Both the position numbers and the translations under genes were made by a program. Shown here in pieces: positions 1 through 7,182 of a stretch of DNA of 64,000 nucleotides (position 1 is the stretch's first letter; every line of letters starts with the position of its first letter). The notes beneath the pieces are model-generated. The model worked only from the letters and a program-made list of their open reading frames with translations, had not been told where the DNA came from and searched no databases. Source of the stretch: Candidatus Woesearchaeota archaeon (GTDB lineage Archaea > Nanobdellota > Nanobdellia > Woesearchaeales > GW2011-AR9); the NCBI GenBank assembly GCA_016188115.1, contig JACPIK010000002.1, positions 1,252,077 to 1,316,076 of the forward strand. Direction: 5' to 3'.

Positions 1-740
1 ACAGACACAGTTATTTCTTCTGGAGTAATGGTAGGAACTGCATTAGGAGCACTACCTGCTTCTGCTTTCATAGCAACCATATCTCGTGCATAATAAATTG
101 GTGGTTGATACCCAGTTTCACTCACAGCCACAACTTTTCCTACTTTTGCACCCAAAGCATCAACCAGTAAATTTGCTCGTTCACGTGCTTTGCTTGCAGC
201 CTGTCCAATTAACTCTTCCCGCAATTGTTTCTCTTTATCATCAGTGAGACTAAACGAGACTGAGTCAACATTGGTAACTCCTGCACTTACTGCAACATCC
301 ATGATCTCACCAGCTTTGGCAATATCACGTACAGTTACACGTAAAGTATGCTGTGCACGAAAGCCTTTCTCTTCACTGCGTCCAGTTTGATAATTATAAT
401 TCTGGTACGGATACAAATTGTAATATTCTGTCACAATATCTTTCTCTGCAATTCCTTTGTCACGAAGCGCTTTCATCACCCGATTCATCTTCAATGAATT
501 TTCTTCTTCAGCATTTGCTGCGGTCAAACTCTCAGTCATCACTGCAAGACGCAAGATTGCTTGATCTGGCATAACTTTCTCTTCAGCTACTCCTGTAACA
601 CTAACCGTGTTGAGCCGCTGTTCTTCCCCTGCCTGTGTATTTCCCACAACTGCCGGTTCTTTGTTGACTGCCATAAAGACGCCAAATAAAAGAATAGCGC
701 AAATTCCAATTCCAATTAATCCAAGTATTTTTTCACTCAT
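1..740 (-). CDS. SIMPL (DUF541) domain secreted or membrane-anchored protein, 3'-truncated by the window edge
   Basis: Reading from the ATG at 740 on the minus strand gives 246 residues that run off the window. Residues about 5-24 form one hydrophobic segment (signal anchor). The rest matches the SIMPL/DUF541 pattern: the VSVTGVAEEKVMPDQAILRL opening, a central NxLxPxYNY-like part, and a C-terminal AxxKARERANLLVDALG helix. GGTGATC lies just before the ATG and fixes the start. The family is periplasmic or extracytoplasmic and of poorly defined role, so I assign no function. It is divergently or independently transcribed from its neighbours, and the downstream end is not visible. Confidence 0.85.
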   Translation of the reverse strand, partial: MSEKILGLIGIGICAILLFGVFMAVNKEPAVVGNTQAGEEQRLNTVSVTGVAEEKVMPDQAILRLAVMTESLTAANAEEENSLKMNRVMKALRDKGIAEKDIVTEYYNLYPYQNYNYQTGRSEEKGFRAQHTLRVTVRDIAKAGEIMDVAVSAGVTNVDSVSFSLTDDKEKQLREELIGQAASKARERANLLVDALGAKVGKVVAVSETGYQPPIYYARDMVAMKAEAGSAPNAVPTITPEEITVS

Positions 741-811
741 GTTGATCACCTATTATCTGTTAAGAAGAGCTTATTTATATATCCTAGAGTAGACTTTAAT
801 CCCAGTTAAAC

Positions 812-1423
812 CTATTTTCTCTTAATTTTGTCCTGAATAAACGCTACTAACACATAAATTACCATTGCACTCAGTCCGCCAACCAAAAACCACAATGAAA
901 AGTCTACGCTTGTAGTTTGTACAACTGGGGCAACTTCCATCATTAAAGTTGGGGCAGCCATCACGGCTTCTTGTGTTAACTCAGCACTTTTTGCAGCTAT
1001 ATCTGGGGTTGTCAAAACTGGTTGAGAAACAGCGATTCTTTCAATTAAACGTAAAATTGCAGCAATCCCCACAACAATCCCGCCAACAGGTAATAACGCC
1101 TTCAACCGTTCCCGAAACACTGTATCACGAGATGGCGCAATCACAATATATTGGCTCGCTAATTTGTAATGATTCACTTCACGTCCTTTCGCAGAATAAT
1201 GAAACTCATCTGCTTTCACTAATCCTACTTCCATCAATTTTTGAATATGATAATGGACCGTCGAGATCGGCAGCCCCAGAGTTGTAGCAATCTGCTGTTC
1301 CGTATCTACCTTATCTGACAAATGATCCATCACTTTGCGTGCTGTTTCAGATGTAATTGCCTCAGCAATCGATTTAGTTTTTTTCTGTGAAAGATCAATA
1401 AAAAGTAGTTTTGATTTTGCCAT
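812..1423 (-). CDS. winged-helix (ArsR-like) regulator anchored by two membrane segments
   Basis: 203 residues. Residues about 25-85 form a winged helix-turn-helix: EQQIATTLGLPISTVHYHIQ is the recognition part, followed by KLMEVGLVKADEF and a short wing. Residues about 108-126 and 175-195 are hydrophobic, with an Ala/Thr/Pro-rich loop between them, and the last residues are basic (KIKRK). Soluble DNA-binding head plus C-terminal membrane anchor is a recurrent archaeal design for envelope-linked regulators. It lies between the SIMPL gene and, divergently, the secreted Cys-rich protein at 1602, which are plausible targets (inference). The ligand is unknown. Confidence 0.8.
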   Translation of the reverse strand: MAKSKLLFIDLSQKKTKSIAEAITSETARKVMDHLSDKVDTEQQIATTLGLPISTVHYHIQKLMEVGLVKADEFHYSAKGREVNHYKLASQYIVIAPSRDTVFRERLKALLPVGGIVVGIAAILRLIERIAVSQPVLTTPDIAAKSAELTQEAVMAAPTLMMEVAPVVQTTSVDFSLWFLVGGLSAMVIYVLVAFIQDKIKRK

Positions 1424-1601
1424 GAATTAATTTGAATATTAAAACATATTAAAAATATATCTGCTTAGCTATTTGTTTTTTTCTTCTTTTTCTTCCATTG
1501 AAACTATTACCTGATGAAATGATTCTGGCAATTGAAAATAAAAACCTATATATGCAAAAGGAACATTCTCCTACTATCAAAATCTTCGAAGAGGTGTTAA
1601 A

Positions 1602-2006
1602 ATGAGAAAGATAGCTATTATGGTGGTAATGTTGCTCGTAATTAGTTCGAGTGTCTTTGCTATGTCTTGGGAAAGACCAAAACAAACTGCAGTAAAATCC
1701 TGTGAAGACAAAGATTGGTTATTCATCAAAAAAGGTATGGTTGCCGACAAATTCGAACAACGACGTTTAATGCATTCTGATGTTGGACAACAAGCCTTAG
1801 CACCAGGTCAAGTGAAAGGAATGGATATGTTTCGTAAACCATTCACCCATAGCGATAGTTGCCTTGATGGAAAAACTCTTCAGGAAGTATCCTGTTCAAA
1901 TGGTGCTGGAACTCGAATAGGCAAATTCTTTCAGACACATCGCGTTACTTGTACAAAACAATGTAATCCTGCTACCAAAGAACGCCCCTATGCTTGGTGT
2001 AGTTAA
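1602..2006 (+). CDS. small secreted cysteine-rich protein, copy 1
   Basis: 134 residues with a clear signal peptide (MRKIAIMVVMLLVISSSVFA) and a mature part of about 114 residues. It has six cysteines in the pattern SCED, SCLDGKTLQEVSC, VTC, QC and WC at the end. GAGGTG at 1591-1596 is a good ribosome binding site, and an AT-rich box lies near 1546-1553. The protein is paralogous to the next gene: SCEDxD near the mature N-terminus, KxFxxxDxCLxxxxLQExSC in the middle and VTCxxQCNPAxxxxPxAWCS at the end are shared. Probably a small extracellular or cell-surface disulphide-bonded protein. I do not recognise the family. Confidence 0.8.
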   Translation: MRKIAIMVVMLLVISSSVFAMSWERPKQTAVKSCEDKDWLFIKKGMVADKFEQRRLMHSDVGQQALAPGQVKGMDMFRKPFTHSDSCLDGKTLQEVSCSNGAGTRIGKFFQTHRVTCTKQCNPATKERPYAWCS

Positions 2007-2041
2007 TCTGTAATTTTTCTTTTTAATTTTCTTTTTTTAAT
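2007..2041 (+). terminator. poly-T archaeal terminator
   Basis: Several runs of T (ATTTTTC, TTTTTAATTTTC, TTTTTTTAA) follow directly after the stop of the secreted protein, the usual archaeal intrinsic termination signal. Confidence 0.6.
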
Positions 2042-2195
2042 ACCCTCCCGTTTAACATCTTCCTCTTTTTTCATCGCTTTTGTGCAAATTTGTCGCTTAG
2101 TCTATCTGGACCAAAATAAAGACCAAAACGTCTTCTCAAGAATAAACATCTTTATAATGGACCACCTATTTTTAACATCTAAAGGAGGATTGAAG

Positions 2196-2597
2196 ATGAA
2201 AAAACTAATTATTGTAAGTATAATGATTGTGCTAGTAGCAATGAGCGCATTTGCGGTAGTAGCTCCTACTGCTAAATGGAAAAATTCTCTCCACAGTTCG
2301 GTACGCAGTTGCGAAGATAGTGATTTAGTTGCAACAGGGATTGGACAAGGAGATGTTGAAAAACAGTCAGCAATTGGTGGAACTGCTAAAGGAGTTTCAT
2401 CTAGCGGAAAGAAATTTAGCTATACTGATAAATGTATTAACAACCGAGTTCTTCAAGAAGCAAGCTGTCTGGAAAATAACTCTTGGTGGGGAAAATTTAA
2501 ACACGTTCGCGGAAAATTTGTTCAGTGGTATGATGTAACCTGTCCTGTTCAATGTAACCCTGCTGACGGAGCACACCCTGCTGCATGGTGCAGTTAA
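2196..2597 (+). CDS. small secreted cysteine-rich protein, copy 2
   Basis: 133 residues from the ATG at 2196, which is preceded by AAAGGAGG at 2181-2188. An in-frame upstream start at 2082 lacks such a site and would put 38 residues before the signal peptide, so I reject it. The signal peptide (MKKLIIVSIMIVLVAMSAFA) is followed by a mature domain with six cysteines at the same places as in the preceding gene, ending CNPADGAHPAAWCS. The two genes are tandem paralogues of nearly equal length with low identity between conserved blocks. Each has its own ribosome binding site and probably its own promoter (AT-rich stretch near 2150). Function unknown. Confidence 0.82.
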   Translation: MKKLIIVSIMIVLVAMSAFAVVAPTAKWKNSLHSSVRSCEDSDLVATGIGQGDVEKQSAIGGTAKGVSSSGKKFSYTDKCINNRVLQEASCLENNSWWGKFKHVRGKFVQWYDVTCPVQCNPADGAHPAAWCS

Positions 2598-2645
2598 GCA
2601 TTCCAGCCTTCCAAAGTTTTTTTCTTGCTTTTTTTCATTTTTGTT
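2598..2645 (+). terminator. poly-T terminator
   Basis: T tracts (GTTTTTTTC, CTTTTTTTC, ATTTTTG) directly after the second secreted-protein gene. Confidence 0.55.
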
Positions 2646-2666
2646 CTTAAGATTTCTAACTTAAGA

Positions 2667-2674
2667 TTTATAAT
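2667..2674 (+). promoter_or_regulatory. TATA box of the Nudix gene
   Basis: TTTATAAT is centred about 29 nt before the ATG at 2700, so the transcript would start at or next to the start codon (leaderless). No Shine-Dalgarno sequence precedes the ATG, which agrees. Confidence 0.55.
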
Positions 2675-2699
2675 CTAAAGCTTCTCATTTTCTGCTGCC

Positions 2700-3149
2700 A
2701 TGCCCCAACCTCTGCTTGTAACTGTTGCCATCATCACTCAGGACGTGTCAGAAACGCCAGAAAATGCATTAAGTACCTCTAAAAATATGTCTGAAGAAAA
2801 GTATCTACTCATTAGACGCGGCCGTGAACCATTCAAAGGGATGTGGGCATTCATTGGCGGTTGTGGCGCATTTGAAAGAACATTGGATCCTTCAGAAGCA
2901 GTGACACAGGAAGTGCAAGCGGATATTCAATGTAAATTTGATCCCACATTTTTGTGTTATCGATCTGAAACCGTTCACGTGCCGTCAATCGTATTCTATT
3001 TTTATGGTTCAATTAAAGGGATTCCTCATCCTAATCCTAAATATGTGTCTGAATGGAAGTGGGTCACACTAAAAGAACTTCTCAATATGCAATTAGCATT
3101 TAACCAACAAGAAGTAATTAATAGCTTCTTCACTAAGAAACCTTTATAA
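2700..3149 (+). CDS. Nudix-like hydrolase with a degenerate Nudix box
   Basis: 149 residues. The fold signature is present: LLVTVAIIT, then KYLLIRRGREPFKGMWAFIGG, then a Nudix-box-like helix (ERTLDPSEAVTQEVQADIQ) and a C-terminal EWKWVTLKELL. The box deviates from GX5EX7REUXEEXGU: the spacing is longer, RE is QE and the metal-binding EE pair is AD. The protein may therefore be catalytically weak or bind nucleotides without hydrolysis. Its stop codon overlaps the TATA box of the ribosomal-protein operon. A nucleotide-pool or NAD-related role would be a guess. Confidence 0.7.
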   Translation: MPQPLLVTVAIITQDVSETPENALSTSKNMSEEKYLLIRRGREPFKGMWAFIGGCGAFERTLDPSEAVTQEVQADIQCKFDPTFLCYRSETVHVPSIVFYFYGSIKGIPHPNPKYVSEWKWVTLKELLNMQLAFNQQEVINSFFTKKPL

Positions 3150-3150
3150 A
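3143..3150 (+). promoter_or_regulatory. TATA box of the L7Ae operon
   Basis: TTTATAAA overlaps the stop codon of the Nudix gene. Adding about 26 nt puts the start of transcription near 3172, which is the first base of the kink-turn described next. The mRNA would then carry a leader of about 90 nt, unlike most genes in this window. Confidence 0.6.
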
Positions 3151-3171
3151 AAGCCGCCTAATTTAGAAGAA

Positions 3172-3201
3172 TACCAGTGAATTGGCAAAGCCAATGAGGT
3201 A
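3172..3201 (+). promoter_or_regulatory. kink-turn in the rpl7ae mRNA leader (predicted L7Ae autoregulatory site)
   Basis: The RNA folds as C-stem UACC (3172-3175) with GGUA (3198-3201), a three-base bulge AGU (3176-3178), tandem sheared pairs GA (3179-3180) and GA (3196-3197), NC-stem AUUGGC (3181-3186) with GCCAAU (3190-3195), and an AAA loop. That matches every position of the k-turn consensus, the motif bound by L7Ae. Autoregulation of L7Ae through a k-turn in its own leader is known in archaea. Here it is predicted from sequence. GGUA is also used by an alternative hairpin, 3198-3215. Confidence 0.8.
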
Positions 3202-3215
3202 AGATTTTTCTTGCC
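3198..3215 (+). promoter_or_regulatory. alternative leader hairpin competing with the kink-turn
   Basis: GGUAAGA (3198-3204) can pair with UCUUGCC (3209-3215) around a UUUU loop, seven pairs with one G-U. It uses the same GGUA that closes the kink-turn, so the two structures exclude each other. This is read by eye; the stability has not been calculated. Confidence 0.45.
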
Positions 3216-3261
3216 TAAATCTGTCTTAATTAAAAATAAACTAACCGAGGTCGAATACACT

Positions 3262-3579
3262 ATGTCCAATGAAGCAAAAGTTTTAGAAGCAGTAGAAGTT
3301 GCTCGCACATCCGGAAAAATCCGTAAAGGAGCAAATGAAGTTACCAAAGCCATCGAAAAAGGAGAAGCAAAATTAGTTGTCTTCGCTGCCGATGTAAATC
3401 CAAAAGAAGTAGTTATGCATCTTCCTCTTTTGTGCAAAGACAAAAAAATTCTTTGCGTTCAAGTTGCAAAAAAAGAAGATCTTGGTGCAGCAGCCGGTCT
3501 TGCAGTTGGAACTGCTGCAGTTGCTATTGTTAAAGAAGGAGAGGCAAAAGCAGCTATTGAAGCTATTGCTCGTGGATAG
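3262..3579 (+). CDS. rpl7ae: ribosomal protein eL8 / L7Ae
   Basis: 105 residues from the ATG at 3262, preceded by CCGAGGTC about 12 nt upstream. An in-frame start at 3211 would lie inside the structured leader and adds residues foreign to the family. Motifs are KIRKGANEVTKAIEKGEAKLVVFAADV and the C-terminal VGTAAVAIV of L7Ae. The protein binds kink-turns in 23S rRNA, box C/D and H/ACA guide RNAs and RNase P RNA. It heads an operon with S28e, L24e and NDK. The kink-turn at the 5' end of its own transcript indicates feedback control of the whole operon (inference). Confidence 0.95.
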   Translation: MSNEAKVLEAVEVARTSGKIRKGANEVTKAIEKGEAKLVVFAADVNPKEVVMHLPLLCKDKKILCVQVAKKEDLGAAAGLAVGTAAVAIVKEGEAKAAIEAIARG

Positions 3580-3589
3580 GTGAGAGTAC

Positions 3590-3913
3590 ATGGCAGCACC
3601 ACAAAAAAAACCAGCCGCAGCGGTTGGTGGCGAACAACAAGCAGCTGAACAAAAAAGTGAAGGTGACGTTCGTTTTACAGATGGTATTCCCTCTGAAGTA
3701 AAAGAGATCGTTTGCCGAGCAGGAAGTCGTGGCGAGCTTACGCAAGTCATGTGTCAAATTTTAGACGGTCGTGATAAAAACAAAGCAATCCGTCGTAACG
3801 TCAAAGGTCCTGTCCAAGTAGGTGATATCCTCATGCTACTTGAAACAGAGATTGAAGCGCAACGTCTTGGCGGTGGCCGACGTGGCGGTAATAGCGGCAG
3901 TGGCCGTAAATAA
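3590..3913 (+). CDS. rps28e: ribosomal protein eS28 with both ends extended
   Basis: 107 residues. The S28e core covers about residues 34-92: [21 protein letters not shown], then [20 protein letters not shown]. The family is normally about 70 residues. Here there is an Ala/Gln-rich N-terminal extension of about 25 residues and a Gly/Arg-rich tail ([14 protein letters not shown]) likely to contact RNA. It starts 10 nt after rpl7ae with GGTGAG before the ATG, the usual archaeal order L7Ae-S28e-L24e-NDK. It is a small-subunit protein near the mRNA exit channel. Confidence 0.93.
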   Translation: MAAPQKKPAAAVGGEQQAAEQKSEGDVRFTDGIPSEVKEIVCRAGSRGELTQVMCQILDGRDKNKAIRRNVKGPVQVGDILMLLETEIEAQRLGGGRRGGNSGSGRK

Positions 3914-3929
3914 ACCAAGGTGATTTACT

Positions 3930-4160
3930 ATGCCTAAATGCGTATTTTCCGGAGATGAAATTAAACCAGGTACAGGCATTATGTATGTCTTTGCCGACGG
4001 TCGAATCGTCTATTTCAAAGATTCAAAAGCAAAAAAGAATTATTTAAAACTTGGACGCTTACCTCGTACTACCCGTTGGACCAAATCATTCCATGCAGAA
4101 AAGAAAAAAGTAGCTCAAGCATCAGCTACCAAAGCTGCTGCGGTCAAGGGTGAACAGTAA
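3930..4160 (+). CDS. rpl24e: ribosomal protein eL24, zinc-site cysteines lost
   Basis: 76 residues. The L24e frame is clear: MPKCVFSGDEIKPGTGIMYV, then a short strand, then KNYLKLGRLPRTTRWTKSFH. Archaeal L24e usually binds zinc through two CxxC pairs. Here only the first cysteine (residue 4) remains; the others are Gly-, Lys- and Ala-type positions (FSGDE, YFKDSKAKKN). This is a zinc-free form. AAGGTGA precedes the start. A lysine/alanine-rich tail follows the core. It is cotranscribed with S28e and NDK. Confidence 0.93.
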   Translation: MPKCVFSGDEIKPGTGIMYVFADGRIVYFKDSKAKKNYLKLGRLPRTTRWTKSFHAEKKKVAQASATKAAAVKGEQ

Positions 4161-4161
4161 A

Positions 4162-4641
4162 ATGATTGAGCGTACTCTCGTTCTCATTAAACCTGATGGT
4201 GTGCAACGAGCATTAAGCGGACGTGTTATTCAACGTTTTGAAGACGTTGGTCTTAAAATCGTTGGCATGAAAATGAAATGGATTGACGCTTCATTTTCTA
4301 AAAAACACTATGCTGCGCTTGTAAGCAAACCTTTTTATCCGGGTCTTGAGAAAATGATTACGGAAGGTCCAGTCATTGCCATGGTTCTTGAGGGACTTCA
4401 TGCAGTAGAACTTGTTCGTAAAATGGTAGGATCAACTGAACCTAAATCAGCTGCACCAGGAACGATACGTGGAGATTTTTCACATCATTCCTATGCCGCA
4501 ACAGATAAAGAAGGTCGTTCCATTAAAAACATCATTCATGCTTCAGGAAATCTCGAAGAAGCCAAAGCTGAAGTTGCTCTCTGGTTTGCTGGCGATGAAT
4601 TGTTTACCTACAAGACCGTGCATGAAATCCATGTGTTTTAG
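4162..4641 (+). CDS. ndk: nucleoside diphosphate kinase
   Basis: 159 residues from the ATG at 4162. An in-frame ATG at 4150 overlaps the L24e stop, and GGTGA at 4149-4153 supports 4162. Motifs: ERTLVLIKPDGVQRAL at the N-terminus, GTIRGDFS, and the catalytic NIIHASGN with the phosphorylated His near residue 124. It interconverts NTPs and NDPs through phosphohistidine. The C-terminus (ALWFAGDELFTYKTVHEIHVF) is a little longer than in bacterial enzymes. It is the last gene of the L7Ae operon. Confidence 0.95.
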   Translation: MIERTLVLIKPDGVQRALSGRVIQRFEDVGLKIVGMKMKWIDASFSKKHYAALVSKPFYPGLEKMITEGPVIAMVLEGLHAVELVRKMVGSTEPKSAAPGTIRGDFSHHSYAATDKEGRSIKNIIHASGNLEEAKAEVALWFAGDELFTYKTVHEIHVF

Positions 4642-4700
4642 ATTTTTTGTTTATTCTTTGTTTATCTTTTTTAAAAAATTCTTTAACCTTTATTTTTCAA
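4642..4700 (+). terminator. poly-T terminator of the ribosomal-protein operon
   Basis: Repeated T runs (GATTTTTTG, TCTTTTTTAA, TTTATTTTTC) after the ndk stop. Confidence 0.5.
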
Positions 4701-4821
4701 CTCCCATTTGAACTTATCCTGTCCAAAAGATTTAAAAATGAGCCAGTCGCCAAACCGTCTATAAACCCAGTAGATCTTAAACTGGTCAAAACATAATCCT
4801 ATTACAACGAGGTAACTAACA

Positions 4822-7017
4822 ATGGCTGAAAAAATGGTTGACAAGGTCATGCGTATCACGCAAACACCTGCACAAATTCGTAATATCTGCACATCCGCAC
4901 ACATTCATCACGGTAAAACCGCATTTACTGATAACTTACTTGCAGCAGCAGGTATGATGTCAGCAAAAGCAGCAGGAGATCTTGAAGCTGGTATGGCGAC
5001 ATGGGGACACGCAGACGAACAAGAACGTCTTATGACGGTTGACGCTGCTAATGTATCTATGGTGCACGATTTTCAAGGTAAAGAATACTTAATCAATCTC
5101 ATTGATACTCCTGGTCACGTTGACTTTGGTGGTAATGTTACTCGTGCCATGCGTGCTATTGACGGAACTGTTGTTCTCATCTGTGGTGTTGAAGGAGTTA
5201 TGCCACAAACCGAAACCGTTGTACGACAAGCCCTTCGTGAACGCGTAAAACCTGTTCTTTTCATTAACAAAGTAGATCGTCTTGTTAAAGAACTTAAACT
5301 TAGTCCAGAACAAATTGCTGCTCGTATTCAAGCATTAGTAGTTCAATTTAACAACATGATTGAAAATGTTGCTGAACCAGAATATAAACAGAAATGGAAA
5401 GTAAGTGTTCAAGATGGTAGTGTTGCTTTTGGATCTGCACGCGAAAACTGGGCTCTCTCATTTCCTTACATGCAAAAGAAAAGCATCAAATTCTCTGATA
5501 TCCTTCACATCTATGAACTAGAAGGCGAAGAACGTAAAGATTGGGTTTGGAAAAACGCCCCTCTTCACGAAGTTATCCTTGATATGGTAATTAAACATCA
5601 CCCTACTCCTATGGAAGCGCAAGCATATCGTATTCCTAAAATGTGGCACGGTGATCCAGAATCCCAGTTTGGTAAAGATCTTGTTTCCTGTAACCCTGAT
5701 GGTAAAATTGCGTTTGTCATTACTCGTATTGTTATTGATCCACGTTCAGGAAAAGATATTTCTGCTGGTCGACTGTTTAGTGGAGTCATTAAAAGCGGAC
5801 AAGAAGTATGGCTTAACAACGCAAAACAAAAACAACGTATTCAAAACGTATACATTTACAATGGTGTTAAACCAGAAATCATTGACTCCATTCCCGCAGG
5901 AAACGTTCTTGCTATCTCAGGAGTAGTTGGTTTTGCAGGAGAAACAGTTACCTTTGAAGAAGAACAACCATTTGAGGAGCTCAAACACATTTTTGATCCA
6001 GTTATTACCAAAGCTATCGAAGCTAAAAAACCAGGAGATCTTCCAAAATTAATCGAAGTCTTGCGTAAAGTTAGTCGTGAAGATCCTTCCATTAAGATTG
6101 AAATTAACGAAGAAACTGGTCAAAACTTAATGAGTGGTATGGGAGAACTTCATCTTGAGATTATTGAAAACAGGATTCTTACCGAGAAGGGTGTAGAAGT
6201 AAAAACTTCACCACCTATCGTAGTATATCGTGAAACCATTACCAAACCTTCTGCTGAAGTAGAAGGAAAATCACCTAACAAGCATAACAAACTTTACTTT
6301 AAAGTTGAGCCACTTGATCCTGTTATTGCAAAAGGGGTTCGTGAAGGACGACTTCCCTCTGGACGCTTTAAACGTAAAGATGAGCAAACTATCAACTTCT
6401 TACGTGAAGAATGTGGTTGGGATGCCAAAACAGCCGGTCAAGTTAAAGCAATCTTTGAAGGCAATGTTTTCATGGATCAAACTCGTGGTATTGTATATAT
6501 CAACGAAATCATGGAACTTGTCCTTGACATGTTTGAAGATGTTATGAAAAATGGGCCTCTCGCAAAAGAGCCGTGTGTTAATGTTATGGTAAGTCTCACC
6601 GACTGTTCACTTCACGAGGATGCGATCCACCGTGGTCCTGCACAAATGTATCCAGCAATTCGTGAGGGTATTCGTGGTGCGATGATGCAAGCAGGTCCAA
6701 TGATGTTTGAACCATTACAGATCACTCGCATTGAAGTACCTCATGAATTCGTGGGCGAAATCTCTAAACTCGTTTCTTCTAAACGCGGTCAGCTTCTTGA
6801 AATGAACCAAGAAGGTGATCAAACTGCGGTTATCGCCAAGATGCCGGTAGGAGAAATGTTGGGATGGTCAAATGATCTTCGTAGTGCAACTGCTGGTCGT
6901 GGTGTATCTTCTCTTGTTGATCAAATGTATGAAAAACTTCCAATGGAATTACAAGAGAAAATTAAAACCCAGATCATTCAACGTAAAGGCATCAAAGGCG
7001 GAGAATTAGGAGCATAA
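4822..7017 (+). CDS. fusA: archaeal translation elongation factor 2
   Basis: 731 residues, normal aEF-2 length. GTPase motifs: P-loop AHIHHGKTA (usually AHIDHGKTT), switch II DTPGHVDFG, NKVD for guanine recognition. Domains II-V follow. The diphthamide loop in domain IV reads LHEDAIHRGPAQMYPA and keeps the modifiable His. Switch I has ERLMTVDAANVSM where RGIT(I/N)AANVSM is typical, so the catalytic Thr is kept but its surroundings differ. GAGGTAAC lies 8 nt before the ATG. It drives ribosomal translocation. It is a single-gene unit with a strong poly-T end. Confidence 0.96.
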   Translation: MAEKMVDKVMRITQTPAQIRNICTSAHIHHGKTAFTDNLLAAAGMMSAKAAGDLEAGMATWGHADEQERLMTVDAANVSMVHDFQGKEYLINLIDTPGHVDFGGNVTRAMRAIDGTVVLICGVEGVMPQTETVVRQALRERVKPVLFINKVDRLVKELKLSPEQIAARIQALVVQFNNMIENVAEPEYKQKWKVSVQDGSVAFGSARENWALSFPYMQKKSIKFSDILHIYELEGEERKDWVWKNAPLHEVILDMVIKHHPTPMEAQAYRIPKMWHGDPESQFGKDLVSCNPDGKIAFVITRIVIDPRSGKDISAGRLFSGVIKSGQEVWLNNAKQKQRIQNVYIYNGVKPEIIDSIPAGNVLAISGVVGFAGETVTFEEEQPFEELKHIFDPVITKAIEAKKPGDLPKLIEVLRKVSREDPSIKIEINEETGQNLMSGMGELHLEIIENRILTEKGVEVKTSPPIVVYRETITKPSAEVEGKSPNKHNKLYFKVEPLDPVIAKGVREGRLPSGRFKRKDEQTINFLREECGWDAKTAGQVKAIFEGNVFMDQTRGIVYINEIMELVLDMFEDVMKNGPLAKEPCVNVMVSLTDCSLHEDAIHRGPAQMYPAIREGIRGAMMQAGPMMFEPLQITRIEVPHEFVGEISKLVSSKRGQLLEMNQEGDQTAVIAKMPVGEMLGWSNDLRSATAGRGVSSLVDQMYEKLPMELQEKIKTQIIQRKGIKGGELGA

Positions 7018-7073
7018 GCTTTCTTTTTTGCTTTCTCCTTTTTCCTTTTCTAATTTCTTTTTTTTTGTTTCTT
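7018..7073 (+). terminator. poly-T terminator of the aEF-2 gene
   Basis: Long pyrimidine stretch with TCTTTTTTG, CCTTTTTCC and TTTCTTTTTTTTTG after the stop. Confidence 0.6.
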
Positions 7074-7182
7074 TGACCTCATAATTGATTTGGTCAAGCC
7101 AACACTTCATACTCAATACTTAATCAATAGATTTTAACTTAAGAGTGATAACATTTTTAAAGAGTTTGCTATTTTTGAGAAT

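Noticed and set aside
2082-2195. Upstream start of the second secreted protein
   Set aside because: It has no ribosome binding site and would bury the signal peptide 38 residues inside; AAAGGAGG precedes 2196.
3211-3261. Upstream start of L7Ae
   Set aside because: Adds 17 residues foreign to the family and lies in the structured leader; ATG 3262 has a ribosome site.
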